Below are positions 18,104 through 27,282 of a stretch of DNA of 64,000 nucleotides, in pieces. A model generated the notes under the pieces. It did not search any database. It had not been told where the DNA came from and saw only the letters and a program-made list of their open reading frames with translations. Positions within the stretch are counted from its first letter, which is position 1. The number at the start of each line of letters is the position of its first letter. The position numbers and the translations under genes are program-made. This stretch comes from Kitasatospora paranensis (GTDB lineage Bacteria; Actinomycetota; Actinomycetes; Streptomycetales; Streptomycetaceae), in contig NZ_BAABKV010000001.1 in the NCBI RefSeq assembly GCF_039544005.1, positions 1,302,001 through 1,366,000 of the forward strand. The letters are read 5' to 3'.

Positions 18104-19261
18104 TTGGCGGATCGGCTCACCGGAGGGGACTCCTCGCTGCTGCGTCGCATCAACGCGGCCGTCACCCTGCGGGCGCTGCGCGACGGACAGTCCGTCACCC
18201 TCACCCGGCTCGTCGGCGACACCGGGCTCTCCCGGCCCACCGTCGAGGGCGTCATCGAGGGCCTGGTGGAGTCCGGACTGGTCGCCGAAGTCGAGCAGGC
18301 CCAGGACAACGGACGGCGCGGCCGGCCGGCCCGCTGGTACCGGTTCCGCGCCGAGGCCGGGCACGTGCTCGGCATCGAGATCGGCGTGCACGACGTCCGG
18401 GTCACCCTCGCCGATCTCACCGGCGACATCCTCGGGAGCCACGCCAAGCCCGCCGAGGAGACCCTCGACGCCGAGGAGCGGCTCGGCCTGATGCGGACGG
18501 CCGTCGCCGAACTCCTGCGCAAGGCCGGGGTCTCCCGGGACAGCCTGTGGGCCGTCGCGGTCGGCACCCCCGGCATCGTCGACGCCGAGGGCACCGTCCA
18601 GCTGTCCACCGCCATGCCGGGCTGGACGGGACTGGACCTCGGGGCCCGGCTGCGCCGCTCGTTCCGCTGCCCCGTGGTGATCGAGAACGACGCCAACCTC
18701 GCCGCGATCGCCGAGCACTGGAAGGGCGCCGCGGTCGGCAAGGGCGACGTGGTCTTCGTGATGGCCGGGCTCAGCCCCGGCGCGGGCTCCCTCATCAACG
18801 GCCGGCTGCACCGCGGTTACGGCGGCGCCGCCGGCGAGATCGGCGCCCTGCACCTGCTCGGCCAGGAGGCGTTCCCGGAACGGCTGCTGTCCACCACCGG
18901 CAAGCCCCTCGACCCGCTGGACGAGGCAGCCGTCGCCCGCGTGCTGCAACTCGCCCGCGAGGGCGACGAGGTGGCCCAGGTCGCGATGGACCGCTTCCTG
19001 CGGCGGCTGGTGCACGACGTCGCCGCGCTGGTGCTCGCGCTCGACCCGCAGCTCGTGGTGGTCGGCGGCTGGGCGGCCGGGATCGGCGGTGTCCTGGAGC
19101 CGCTGCGCGAGCGGCTCGCGCAGTTCACCCTGCGCTCGCCGGACGTGGTGCTCGCCGCGCTCGGCACCGAGGTGGTGTCGATGGGCGCCCTGCGGGTGGC
19201 ACTCGACCACGTCGAGGAGCAGCTGTTCGCCGTCGACCCGCCGACCACCGGTCCGCGCTGA
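18104..19261 (+). CDS. ROK-family transcriptional regulator
   Basis: From the TTG at 18104 (LADRLTGGDSSLLRRINAAV) the product has 385 residues. An N-terminal winged helix-turn-helix (VTLTRLVGDTGLSRPTVEGVIEGLVESGLV) is followed by a ROK sugar-kinase-like domain with VIENDANLAAIAEHW and GGAAGEIGAL. The usual ROK zinc motif (CxCGxxGCxE) is not present at the expected site, where HLLGQEAFPERLL is found instead. ROK regulators control sugar use. An earlier in-frame ATG at 17954 would add a non-conserved extension, so the later start is preferred. Confidence 0.85.
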   Translation: MADRLTGGDSSLLRRINAAVTLRALRDGQSVTLTRLVGDTGLSRPTVEGVIEGLVESGLVAEVEQAQDNGRRGRPARWYRFRAEAGHVLGIEIGVHDVRVTLADLTGDILGSHAKPAEETLDAEERLGLMRTAVAELLRKAGVSRDSLWAVAVGTPGIVDAEGTVQLSTAMPGWTGLDLGARLRRSFRCPVVIENDANLAAIAEHWKGAAVGKGDVVFVMAGLSPGAGSLINGRLHRGYGGAAGEIGALHLLGQEAFPERLLSTTGKPLDPLDEAAVARVLQLAREGDEVAQVAMDRFLRRLVHDVAALVLALDPQLVVVGGWAAGIGGVLEPLRERLAQFTLRSPDVVLAALGTEVVSMGALRVALDHVEEQLFAVDPPTTGPR

Positions 19262-19403
19262 CGCCCCCGAGCCCGGCCCCGACCCCGGGTCCGGCACGTC
19301 CGCCGACGCAGTCCGCCCGGCGGAGCGGCGTGCGGGCAGGGCCGGACGCCGACCGTACGGGACCGGCGGCTCCACTCATGCGGAAAACGATCAATGGGGC
19401 CGA

Positions 19404-19886
19404 TCACCCGGGGTCCGCGTTCAACCAGGCGCCGATCCTCGGCAGGGCCTCGGGCCCGCTGTCGCCCTCCACGGATGCGGCGAGGTCGGCGATCGTGACG
19501 GCGGCCAACGACGCGCGCCACGCCGCGTCGGCCGCTCCCATCGCCCGGGCGATGGGGCACCGCTTCGTGCACTGGTCCGGCGGCGTCCCCAGCGGTCCGC
19601 GCTGACGTATCTCGGTGCAGACGAACGCGGGGCTCGCCCCGTCGACGGCCTGCACCACGTCCAGCAGGCTGACCTCCTCGGGCTTCCTGGTGAGGACGTA
19701 GCCGCCGGTCTTGCCCTGGATCGAGTGCACCAGGCCCGCGCGGGACAGCGCCTGCATCTGCTTGGCCAGATAGCTCGGCGACACGTCGTGCAGCGCGGCC
19801 AGCCGAGCCGCCGGCACCGGATCGCCGGCCGCGGTCAGCACCACGCAGCAGTGCAGTGCCCACTCCACGCCACCGGACAGTTTCAT
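19404..19886 (-). CDS. Rrf2-family transcriptional regulator
   Basis: The 160-residue protein begins MKLSGGVEWALHCCVVL. It has the winged helix VPAARLAALHDVSPSYLAKQMQALSRAGLV with wing QGKTGGYVLTRKP. Three cysteines lie in the region where NsrR/IscR-type members bind an Fe-S cluster (FVCTEI, DQCTKRC). The cysteine spacing suggests a redox or cluster-based sensor, but this is inference. It is divergent from an NAD(P)-binding oxidoreductase, with a nested dyad operator between them. Confidence 0.88.
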   Translation of the reverse strand: MKLSGGVEWALHCCVVLTAAGDPVPAARLAALHDVSPSYLAKQMQALSRAGLVHSIQGKTGGYVLTRKPEEVSLLDVVQAVDGASPAFVCTEIRQRGPLGTPPDQCTKRCPIARAMGAADAAWRASLAAVTIADLAASVEGDSGPEALPRIGAWLNADPG

Positions 19887-19900
19887 GCCACCTCCATTTG

Positions 19901-19950
19901 ACTCGGACAAAGGATATCCGAGTACTATCTCGGATATCAGCTGTCCGAGT
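19901..19950. promoter_or_regulatory. Nested dyad operator between rrf2-type regulator and oxidoreductase
   Basis: Outer arms ACTCGGACA (19901-19909) and TGTCCGAGT (19942-19950) and inner arms ATATCCGAG (19914-19922) and CTCGGATAT (19929-19937) are all perfect. Both pairs share the same centre at 19925.5. The half-sites share the element TCCGAG. Confidence 0.85.
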
Positions 19951-19985
19951 TTGCTGGGGCTCGCCCCCAGGAAGGAAGGCGCATC

Positions 19986-20716
19986 ATGAAGATCACCGTC
20001 ATCGGCACCGGACTCATCGGCTCGCAGCTCGCCACCGAGCTGACCGCACGAGGCCACGAGGTGGCCGCCGCGTCCCTGTCCTCCGGCGTCGACCTGCTCA
20101 CCGGCGTCGGCCTCGACACGGCGCTCGCCGGCGCGGAGGCCGTGGTGAACGTGACCAACTCCCCCACGTTCGACGAGCAGTCGATCGAGTTCTTCCGGAC
20201 CACGGTGGGCAATCTCCTCGCCGCGGGCGAGCGGGCCGGCGTACGCCACCAGGTGGTTCTGTCCATCGTCGGCGTGGACCAGGTGCCCGAACTGGACTAC
20301 TACCGCGCCAAGGCGCTCCAGGAGGAGCTGCTGCGCGGCGGTCCGACGCCCTGGTCGATCGTGCGCGCCACGCAGTTCTTCGAGTTCATGGAGCCGACCA
20401 TGTCGTGGACCTCGGACGAGACCGCGGTGCGACTGCCCGCGACGCCGATCCGGCCGATCGCCAGCCGCGACATCGTCGACGTCCTCGCCGAGGTGGCCAC
20501 CGGCACGCCGCTCGGCGGGATCCTCGAGATCGCGGGCCCCGACACGTTCACGCTCGACGAGATCGGCCGCATGACGCTGGCCGCGCGGGGCGACCGGCGC
20601 CCCGTCGTCGTCGACGACCGGGCGGGCCTGTTCGCGGCCGTCCGCGGCGACGTCCTCACCCGGGCCCCGGCGCGCGCCTGGCACCGACCCGCTACCAGGA
20701 CTGGCTCGCCGGCTGA
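19986..20716 (+). CDS. NmrA-like NAD(P)-binding oxidoreductase (frameshifted near end)
   Basis: With one base restored near 20659-20661 the gene gives 243 residues ending RYQDWLAG. The N-terminal ITVIGTGLIGSQLATEL is a Rossmann nucleotide-binding motif. The body resembles the SDR-type NAD(P)H-binding proteins near NmrA (VVLSIVGVDQ, YYRAKALQEELL, WSIVRATQFFEF). It is divergent from the Rrf2 gene and is probably its main target. Confidence 0.85.
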
Positions 20717-20788
20717 CCGCGCCCCGGCCCGGGGCACGGCGCTTGGAGCGACACCGCACCCGCCACGAGCGGGCGCGGGGCCCCGACC

Positions 20789-20813
20789 GTCAGCGGTCAG
20801 CGGTCAGCGGTCA
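20789..20813. repeat. Heptanucleotide tandem repeat around the GntR stop codon
   Basis: GTCAGCG occurs three times in tandem (20789-20809) followed by GTCA. On the reverse strand this reads TGACCGC repeated, so the 7-base period places TGA in all three frames. The GntR gene stops at the first of these. Confidence 0.85.
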
Positions 20814-21584
20814 GGCGGACCGCACCGCGGTGACCGGGCTCACCTCGACGCCGCCGGACTCGCCGAAGGTCAGCTTGCAGGTGTCGGCACGGTAGGTGCA
20901 GACCGCCACCGCGACCTTGCGGCCGGCCGCCGCGTACTGCGTGGTCACCACCAGCACCGGGGTGCCCGGCGGACGCTCCAGCAGGACGGCCTGGTCGGCC
21001 TCGGCGACACCCAGCTCGACCGAGCGGGACTCGCCGTCGACGCCGACCCGCTCCAGCTGGCGCAGGACGGACCGGGCACGCTCGCCCTCGGTGGAGCCGA
21101 CCAGCTGGGGCAGCGCGGGCAGGTGCGGCACGGCCGAGTCGGGGACGTGCAGCGACTCGGTCGCCACGATCAGGCCCTGGGCCAGGCGCAGTCGGCGGAC
21201 GGTGTGCACGGTCTCGCCGGCCGGGACGCCGAGGGCGGTGGCCAGCTGCGGGGAGGCCGGGGCGCTGGTGCAGTCGACGATCCGCCAGGCCTGGCTGCGC
21301 GAGGTGCTCGGCCAGCCCTCCTCGCTGCTGCTGACCGGGACACCGACGCGCGGGGCGGCGATCAGCGTGCCGATGCCGCGGCGGCGCACCAGGCGGCCCT
21401 CCAGCTCCAGCTGGTCGAGGGCCTGCCGCAGGGTCGCCCGGGCCACCCCGAAGCGGGCGGACAGCTCACGCTCGTTGGGGATGACCTGACCGGTGGAGAA
21501 CTCGGTGTCGATGGTGCGCAGGAGCACCGTGCGCAGGTGCCAGTACTTCGGCTCCGGAACCGCCGCCAGCTGTGCTTGCCCCAC
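20811..21584 (-). CDS. GntR-family (HutC subfamily) transcriptional regulator
   Basis: Starting at GTG 21584 (VGQAQLAAVPEPKYWHLRTVLL), preceded by GGAGG, the protein has 257 residues. The GntR winged helix (IPNERELSARFGVARATLRQALDQLELEGRLVRRRGIGT) is followed by a UTRA ligand-binding domain of about 160 residues. HutC-type regulators respond to histidine, sugar or amino-sugar derivatives. No metabolic operon sits beside it, so its ligand is not inferable. Confidence 0.88.
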   Translation of the reverse strand: MGQAQLAAVPEPKYWHLRTVLLRTIDTEFSTGQVIPNERELSARFGVARATLRQALDQLELEGRLVRRRGIGTLIAAPRVGVPVSSSEEGWPSTSRSQAWRIVDCTSAPASPQLATALGVPAGETVHTVRRLRLAQGLIVATESLHVPDSAVPHLPALPQLVGSTEGERARSVLRQLERVGVDGESRSVELGVAEADQAVLLERPPGTPVLVVTTQYAAAGRKVAVAVCTYRADTCKLTFGESGGVEVSPVTAVRSA

Positions 21585-21639
21585 CGTGTCCTCCGCCCTG
21601 AAGGCTACGGGCCGCCCGGCGCCCCCGGGGTTTCGGCAG

Positions 21640-21765
21640 GTGGGGAGGGCGAGCTTTATCCGTCCTTCTTTATTAAAGGTCTTTGCAGTAAGGGACACTA
21701 GGGCTTGGCCGCGGAGATGGTCAAGACCAATGAACGGGGCTTACCGGATCGGGTAGCCTCGCCGG
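21640..21765. promoter_or_regulatory. A/T-rich divergent promoter region (GntR / exonuclease III)
   Basis: The stretch from about 21650 to 21710 is far less G/C-rich than its surroundings and contains the short palindrome CTTTA-T-TAAAG (21668-21678). It lies between the GntR start and the exonuclease III start and probably holds both promoters. Confidence 0.4.
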
Positions 21766-22574
21766 GTGATCGTGGTTTCGACAGTGAACGTCAACGGCAT
21801 CCGGGCGGCCGCCAAGAAGGGCCTCGTGGAGTGGCTCGCCGGCACGAAGGCCGACGTGGTCTGCCTCCAGGAGGTCCGGGCCGAGGAGAAGCAGATCCCC
21901 GCCGAGGTCCGCGAGCTCGACGGGTGGCACGCGGTCTGGGCGCCGGCCGCCGCCAAGGGCCGCGCCGGTGTCGCCGTGCTCTCGCGCCGGCAGCCGGAGC
22001 GGACGGCCGTCGGCTTCGGCTCCGCCGAGTTCGACGGCTCGGGCCGCTACGCCGAGATCGACCTCCCGGGCCTGACCGTCGCCAGCCTCTACCTGCCGTC
22101 CGGCGAGGTCGGCACCGAGCGCCAGGACGAGAAGGAACGCTTCATGGCGGAGTTCATCGTCCACCTGGACGCGCTGCGCCGCCGGGCCGCCGAGGACGGC
22201 CGCGAGGTGCTGGTCTGCGGCGACTGGAACATCGCCCACCGCGAGGACGACCTCAAGAACTGGCGCTCCAACCAGAAGAACGCGGGCTTCCTCCCCGAGG
22301 AGCGCGCCTGGATGACCCGCCTGTTCGACGAGGTCGGGTACGTGGACGTCGTCCGGGCCCTGCACCCCGACCAGGCCGGCCCCTACACCTGGTGGTCGTA
22401 CCGCGGTCGCGCCTTCGACAACGACGCCGGCTGGCGGATCGACTACCAGATCGCCTCCCCGGGCCTGGCCGCCAAGGCCGTCGAGGCCCACGTCGAACGC
22501 GCCGCCGACCACGCGGAGCGGTGGAGCGACCACGCGCCGGTGACCATCGGCTTGATCTCGGCCAACTTCTGTAG
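21766..22574 (+). CDS. xth: Exodeoxyribonuclease III / AP endonuclease (frameshifted near end)
   Basis: With one base restored at 22553-22554 the product is 269 residues ending HAPVTIGFDLGQLL. Catalytic motifs of the EEP fold are visible: NVNGIRAA, CLQEVRAEE, LYLPSG, CGDWNIAH, WRIDYQIAS and WSDHAPV. It acts in base-excision repair as a 3'-5' exonuclease and AP endonuclease. Unrepaired, the frame runs through into the antisense of the next gene. A C-terminal fragment of a second copy lies at 28134-28295. Confidence 0.9.
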
Positions 22575-22638
22575 CGCCCACGGGAGATCGGGCAGCCGGC
22601 GACCGGGGCATCCACTGCGCGGCCTGTCTCCGGAGACG

Positions 22639-23325
22639 TCAGGGCGCCTCACGGGTTCGCGTTCTGGTGGTTCCGTGCGGGCGCGGGCTCGGGGCGTCGA
22701 CCTCCTGCGGCCACCGCGCGGTGCCGAGGACGAGGGGGCGGGCGAACGGAGGCGCCTTGGGCAGTTCGCCGTGCTCGACGGACCCGATGTCGAAGCCGGC
22801 AGCCTCGATCGAGTCGAGGGTCGGGCGGTTGCATTCACAGCAGACCACCAGGCGGTTGAACCAGTTGAAGCGGTCCTGGGTACGGGCGAGCTGCGGGTCC
22901 CGGGAGCGCACGTGTTCCAGGAAGAGCAGCTGTCCGCCGGGACGCAGTACTCGGCCGATCTGGCGCAGGGCGCGCTGCTGGTCGGCGACGCCGCACAGGA
23001 CCAGGGTGGAGACGACCGTGTCGAAGCTGTCGTCCTCGAAGGGGAGGTCCTCGGCCGGGGCGCGGAGCACGGTGGTGTGCGGTGCCGCTGCTCGGACGTG
23101 TCGGTCGAGTCGGCGGAGCATCGCGGCCCCGGGTTCGGTGACGGTCAAGGAGCGCACGGCGGGGCCGTACAGCTCGAGATTGGCGCCGGTCCCGGCACCG
23201 ATCTCCAGGACTTCGCCGGTTGCCCGCGCGATCAGCCGGCGCCGCCGCTCGCGCAGCCCCGCCTCCTCGGCCCGGGCCATGGCACGGTCGTAGACCAGTG
23301 CGAAGAACGCCGTGTGGATGCTCAT
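22639..23325 (-). CDS. Class I SAM-dependent methyltransferase (UbiE/Methyltransf_11 type)
   Basis: The 228-residue protein starts at ATG 23325. Motif I is VLEIGAGTGANLELY, motif II FDTVVSTLVLCGV, and LRPGGQLLFLEHVRS follows. The late FNWFNRLVVCCECNRPT with adjacent cysteines resembles thiopurine- or arsenite-type methyltransferase relatives, but a substrate cannot be assigned. Confidence 0.82.
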   Translation of the reverse strand: MSIHTAFFALVYDRAMARAEEAGLRERRRRLIARATGEVLEIGAGTGANLELYGPAVRSLTVTEPGAAMLRRLDRHVRAAAPHTTVLRAPAEDLPFEDDSFDTVVSTLVLCGVADQQRALRQIGRVLRPGGQLLFLEHVRSRDPQLARTQDRFNWFNRLVVCCECNRPTLDSIEAAGFDIGSVEHGELPKAPPFARPLVLGTARWPQEVDAPSPRPHGTTRTRTREAP

Positions 23326-23433
23326 GGCTGCCTCGATTCGTCACCACCGGGCTCACGCGCCCGGTACACCTTCGACGCTACGGACCGGGGGCGGGCATCG
23401 CGTGGGGCGGTTGCCCCATCTTTCGCGGCGTCC

Positions 23434-25007
23434 TCACTCGGTGGCCGCCTCGGCCTGCGGCAGCAGCCCGTGCTCCAGGGCGAAGAGGCAGGCGCCGGCG
23501 CGGTTGGAGGTGTCGATCTTGGCGTAGATGTGCTCGACGTGGTTGCGGGCGGTCTTCGGGGAGATGACCAGGCGGCTCGCGATCGCCTTGTTGGAAAGGC
23601 CGCGGGCCAGCAGCCGCAGCACGTCGACCTCACGGCCGGTCAGACCGGCGGGTCCAGTGGTTCGACGGGGGACGCGATGGCCCGCTGCGGCAAGCACCGA
23701 CGTGACGGCCTCCGCGTCGAGTCGGCCGGCCGCCGCCTCGGCGCGCAGCTCGGCGGCGGCCTGCGGTGCGGTCAGGGCGTCGCGGTGCGGCCGTGGCTCG
23801 ATCATGGACCGGTAGGCGTCAGCCGTGCCGAGGATCCGGGCCCCCGGGAGATGGCGGGCGCCGTGAGTCCGCGCGGGTAGCCGGAGCCGTCCAGCCGCTC
23901 CCGGTGTTGCACGGCGATCGCGCCGAGCGGAGCCAGCGTCGGTGACTGGCAGAGCATGCGTTCCGTCAGGTAGGGCTGCAGGCGCACCCGTTCCCGTTCG
24001 CCCGTGCCGAGCGGCCCGGGCTTGTCCCAGATCGCGTTCGACACACCCAGGCGTCCCAGACCGTGGAGCAGGGCGGCCCGGCGGAGTTGGGTCCGCTGGT
24101 CCTCGGCCAGGCCCAGTCCGGCGGCGGCCGCGTCGACCAGGTCGGCCACGGCCCGTGCGTGTCCCAGGGTGTAGGGCGACTTCAGGTCGACGAAGTCGGC
24201 GACGGCCAGCAGCGCCCGCTCGAACTGCTCTCCGCCCAGCCACACCCCCAGCGCCGGTTCGGCGGCGATCACCGCCTCCCAGGTGTGCACCTCGTCCAGC
24301 TCGCCGAGCACCGCGTCGGCGTCCCGGCACAGCACGGCCACGAGACGGGGATCGAACTGGGATCCGGCGCGCCGTTCGGCCAGCGCCGTGGCGGCCGCGG
24401 TGCCGCCCACCCGGTGCGCGACCTCGGTGAACTCGGCCAACTGCGCCAGGCGCGACGCGATCGGTACGGCTTCGCCCTTGACCTCTCCGGGCCAGCCGCG
24501 TCCGTCCCACTGCTCGTAGGAGGCGGCCACCGCGCGCCGGACGGAGTCCGGCAGTCCGAGCCGCCCGGCCAGCGAGGTCGCCAGGGCGGCATGGCCGCTG
24601 ATCATCCGGTCCACCTCGTGGAAACCGCCCAGCGCGAACTCCAGGCCGACCCGGAACCGGTGCAGCGGCGGATTGCCCGAGCCGATCAGCCGCACCGCCG
24701 CAACGGCACCGGCCAGGCTGCGCTGCTCGTACCGGTACTTGCCGGCTTTCAACGCGATGTCGTCGCCGAACCACTTCGCCTGCTCGTGGGCATCCGAGTG
24801 GCAACCCACGTTCACCAACAGTGCCGTGTAGTAGACGGCGACCCGCTCCTCGTCGTCCAGGCCGATCCGCTCGGCCAGGCGCAGGGCGATCAGGCACTGG
24901 CGCAGCACGTGCTCCATCGGCTGGCCGAAGCCGAGGTCGACGCCCAACGACAGCGCGGCGACCAGCTCGGCCAGTCGCAACCGCGGACCGGCATCGCCAC
25001 CGCTCAC
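23434..25007 (-). CDS. Duplicated HD-GYP-like phosphohydrolase fused to LuxR DNA-binding domain (frameshifted)
   Basis: Restoring one base at 23846-23848 joins two frames into a 524-residue protein. Two HD-GYP-like halves occur in order. The first has YYTALLVNVGCHSDA and YEQWDGRGWPGE. The second has LLHGLGRLGVSNAIWDKPGPL and HRERLDGSGYPRGL. Its C terminus is a LuxR helix-turn-helix: LTGREVDVLRLLARGLSNKAI then PKTARNHVEHIYAK. In both halves the HD dyad is altered (GC and HG), so metal-dependent hydrolysis is doubtful and a sensing role is possible. This LuxR-linked type is recurrent in actinomycetes. Confidence 0.82.
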
Positions 25008-25373
25008 ACCACGACCTTACGCCGCCGCCGAGCGGGCTGCGGCGCGGCGTCCGGGTCCGGCCCCCGGCTTCCACGTCCGCCACGACGGCACCGCCGCCCG
25101 GCGGGCCCTCGCCGCCACCGGCCGGAGCTCGAACCGCCGGGTCACCCGGATCGGCGACGTGCCGAGCGGGCCGAACCGGTGACGATGGACTCGCCAGCAG
25201 CCGGGCACCGTCCACCGGGCCGTCGGGACGGCACGAGCACACGATCACGATCACGATCACAACCGACGTGACGGACTGCCAGGCCTGGAGGTCGGCGGGG
25301 CGGGAGGTGGTGGAGGACCGCTGCAGAGCCGGAGGACCTGTACCACCTCCCGCTCCGTCCAGCGGGCCGAGTT
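25008..25373. other. Intergenic region between the HD-GYP/LuxR gene and the surface-protein locus
   Basis: No gene is supported in these 366 bases. It holds the promoter side of the HD-GYP/LuxR gene, three tandem GATCAC units (25243-25260), and a long-stem hairpin at 25300-25353 just past the stop of the surface-protein locus. Confidence 0.5.
25300..25353 (-). terminator. Hairpin downstream of the WxL-like locus
   Basis: GCGGGAGGTGGT (25300-25311) pairs perfectly with ACCACCTCCCGC (25342-25353) around a 30-base loop. It is 20 bases beyond the stop of the last gene of the locus. Confidence 0.5.
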
Positions 25374-26165
25374 CTACCAGTGGTCGTGGCCGTCGCAGTG
25401 GTCATGATGCCCGTCGTGGCCGCTGTGCCCGTCGTCGTCATGCCCGTCGCCGTCATGCCCGTGGTGCTCGATCGTGGTGGGGTCGATGGCGGTGCGGGTG
25501 GTGCTGTCACCTCCTCCGGTGACGGTAGCGGTGTTGGTGACCCGCTCACGGGCGTGGCAGGAGACATCGACGTTCAGGGTGATGGGTGGGTAGCTGTGAC
25601 CGGCCGGCAGGGTGTCGCTGCGCGTACAGGTGAGGGTGGCCGGAACGCAGTTCCATCCCGCGCCGGTGATCCTCTCGGCCCGAAGACCTTCGGGGAGGCG
25701 ATCGTGGACGGTGACCGTGGTGCCATTGGTCGGACTGGCCGTCGCAAGGTTACCCACAGTGATGATGTAAACGCCGTCCTCGCCCTGAACGAAGGGGTCC
25801 GTGTGACTCTTGGCGATGGTCAGGCCGACCGGGACGACCGTGAACGTGAGGCTGGTATTGCCGATACTGCTGCTTCTCGGCTTGCTGCCGGGGCCAGTTG
25901 TGGTGCCCCTGGGTTCGGTGAGGCCAATGGCGGTGAAAGGCTCGACCACCGGCGTCGTCGCATCGCCGGCCCGGGCGACGTAGGTGGGTTGAACCGTCGC
26001 GGTCCAGGCCGTGGCCAGGACGATCGCCAGGACGGCCAGCCCGGTCAGCGTGACCGCTCCCGCCCTCCGGACCCACACCCTCAGCCCGGATCGGAACATG
26101 CCGCCCGGACCTCCCGTGCCGCGGATTGCTCCGGCCCGCCCTCTCCCGTGTCTGAACACCGACAT
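25374..26165 (-). CDS. Secreted/membrane DUF11-repeat protein with His/Asp-rich C-terminal tail
   Basis: From ATG 26165 (MSVFRHGRGRAG), preceded by GGAAG, the product has 263 residues. One strong membrane segment (AVTLTGLAVLAIVLATAW, about residues 37-54) anchors it. A single DUF11-type beta domain follows (LTIAKSHTDPFVQGEDGVYIITV, TVTVHDRLPEGL, GAGWNCVP, TLTCTRS, ERVTNTATVTGGGDS). The last ~28 residues are almost only His, Asp and Gly, a likely divalent-metal binding tail. It is the third gene of the WxL-like locus and probably displayed outside the cell. A GTG start at 26201 is also possible. Confidence 0.72.
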   Translation of the reverse strand: MSVFRHGRGRAGAIRGTGGPGGMFRSGLRVWVRRAGAVTLTGLAVLAIVLATAWTATVQPTYVARAGDATTPVVEPFTAIGLTEPRGTTTGPGSKPRSSSIGNTSLTFTVVPVGLTIAKSHTDPFVQGEDGVYIITVGNLATASPTNGTTVTVHDRLPEGLRAERITGAGWNCVPATLTCTRSDTLPAGHSYPPITLNVDVSCHARERVTNTATVTGGGDSTTRTAIDPTTIEHHGHDGDGHDDDGHSGHDGHHDHCDGHDHW

Positions 26166-26244
26166 CTCCGCTTCCAACCGTCGATAACAAGCTGTGGACA
26201 CTCATGGTGACGCCGACAAAACTTCAAGCATCCGGCCGAAGTCG

Positions 26245-27282
26245 TCATCGACGGCGCCGGAGGAACCTGGAGAGCAGAAGGCAGAGAGCGGCGAGGGCGA
26301 GGGCCGAGAGCCAGGCGACCAACGAGGGGGGAAGTCCCCTTGCAGGGCGACCGACGCGACGTCCGCTCCGACGCTGCCGGGAGTCGACGGGAAGGTGAGG
26401 GTGGCGCGGGCGTTGTGCTGGACCAGGCCGCTACTGAGCGTGAGCTCCCCGGCCCACGGGCCGTTCGGCAGCGTTGCGTCCAGTGGGACGACCACCTCCC
26501 CGCTGTCGCCCGGAGCCAGTGTGGCGCCCGTCCTGGCAGTCGAGAACGGTCCGGCGTGCTGTCCGGCCGGCCCGGAGAGGAGGGACAGTGTCCCGCCGAT
26601 GTCCAGGGCGCGACCCCCGTGTTGTGGATCCGGGCGTGAACCTCTCCACGCCCGTCGCCGGCTCGGGCCGGCCAGAGCCGTTCGATCGTGAAGTCCGAGG
26701 GTGGCTCGTCACCGCGACCGACGTCGACGTACATGCGGACGCCCACCCGGCCCGACACCGTCAGAGTGTGCGAGCGATCCGCAGGGGCGCTCGTCTGCGC
26801 CCAGATGACGCCGTACCGCTCCCCGGCGGCGGCGTCACCCGGCACTCGGATGCTGGTGCGCACCCGCGCCGTTTCGGAGGCCGCCAGCTCAAGGTCCGCC
26901 GCATCGAATGACGTCCAGCCGGTCAGCTCGTCGGGGGTGCGCTCCGGTGCGAAGGTGAACTCACCCTTCGCGATGGTGGCCGCCGCGGCGTAGACGTCGA
27001 CGTGCATCGGTGCGGACGACTCGTTGGTGATCTCCACTCGCCGTTCGATGGTCGAGCCGGGTGCGAGATGGTCGACGATGTAGGCATGCGCCCTGGGATC
27101 GGCACGGCGGTCCTCCGGAGCGTCGAGAAGCTTGATGGCGATGGACCTGCCCGCAGCGGGGCCCTGGGGGAGGGTGCCCCGGGTGCGTGCCCCGCCGCCG
27201 GCATCACCCCGGCGGCCTGCACGAAGGCCAGCATCAGCAGGAGAATCCCGTACCGGCGCACACCCTTCGATCCGTCAGGCAA
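26245..27282 (-). CDS. DUF916 (WxL-interacting) surface protein with C-terminal membrane anchor (three frameshifts)
   Basis: Restoring one base at each of 27190-27193, 26614-26618 and 26326-26331 gives about 346 residues. A signal peptide (YGILLLMLAFVQAAGVMPAAGA) comes first, then the DUF916 beta-sandwich pattern: VEITNESSAPMHVDVYAA and AAGERYGVIWA. A second sandwich domain and a C-terminal membrane helix (SLVAWLSALALAALCLLL) ending RFLRRRR follow. In Firmicutes such proteins bind WxL proteins and peptidoglycan. The TTG start overlaps the stop of the upstream WxL-like gene, implying coupling. An alternative GTG start lies at 27261. Confidence 0.72.

Noticed and set aside
25243..25260. (GATCAC)3 as the start of a repeat array or CRISPR
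   Set aside because: Only three 6-base units with no spacers or larger period.
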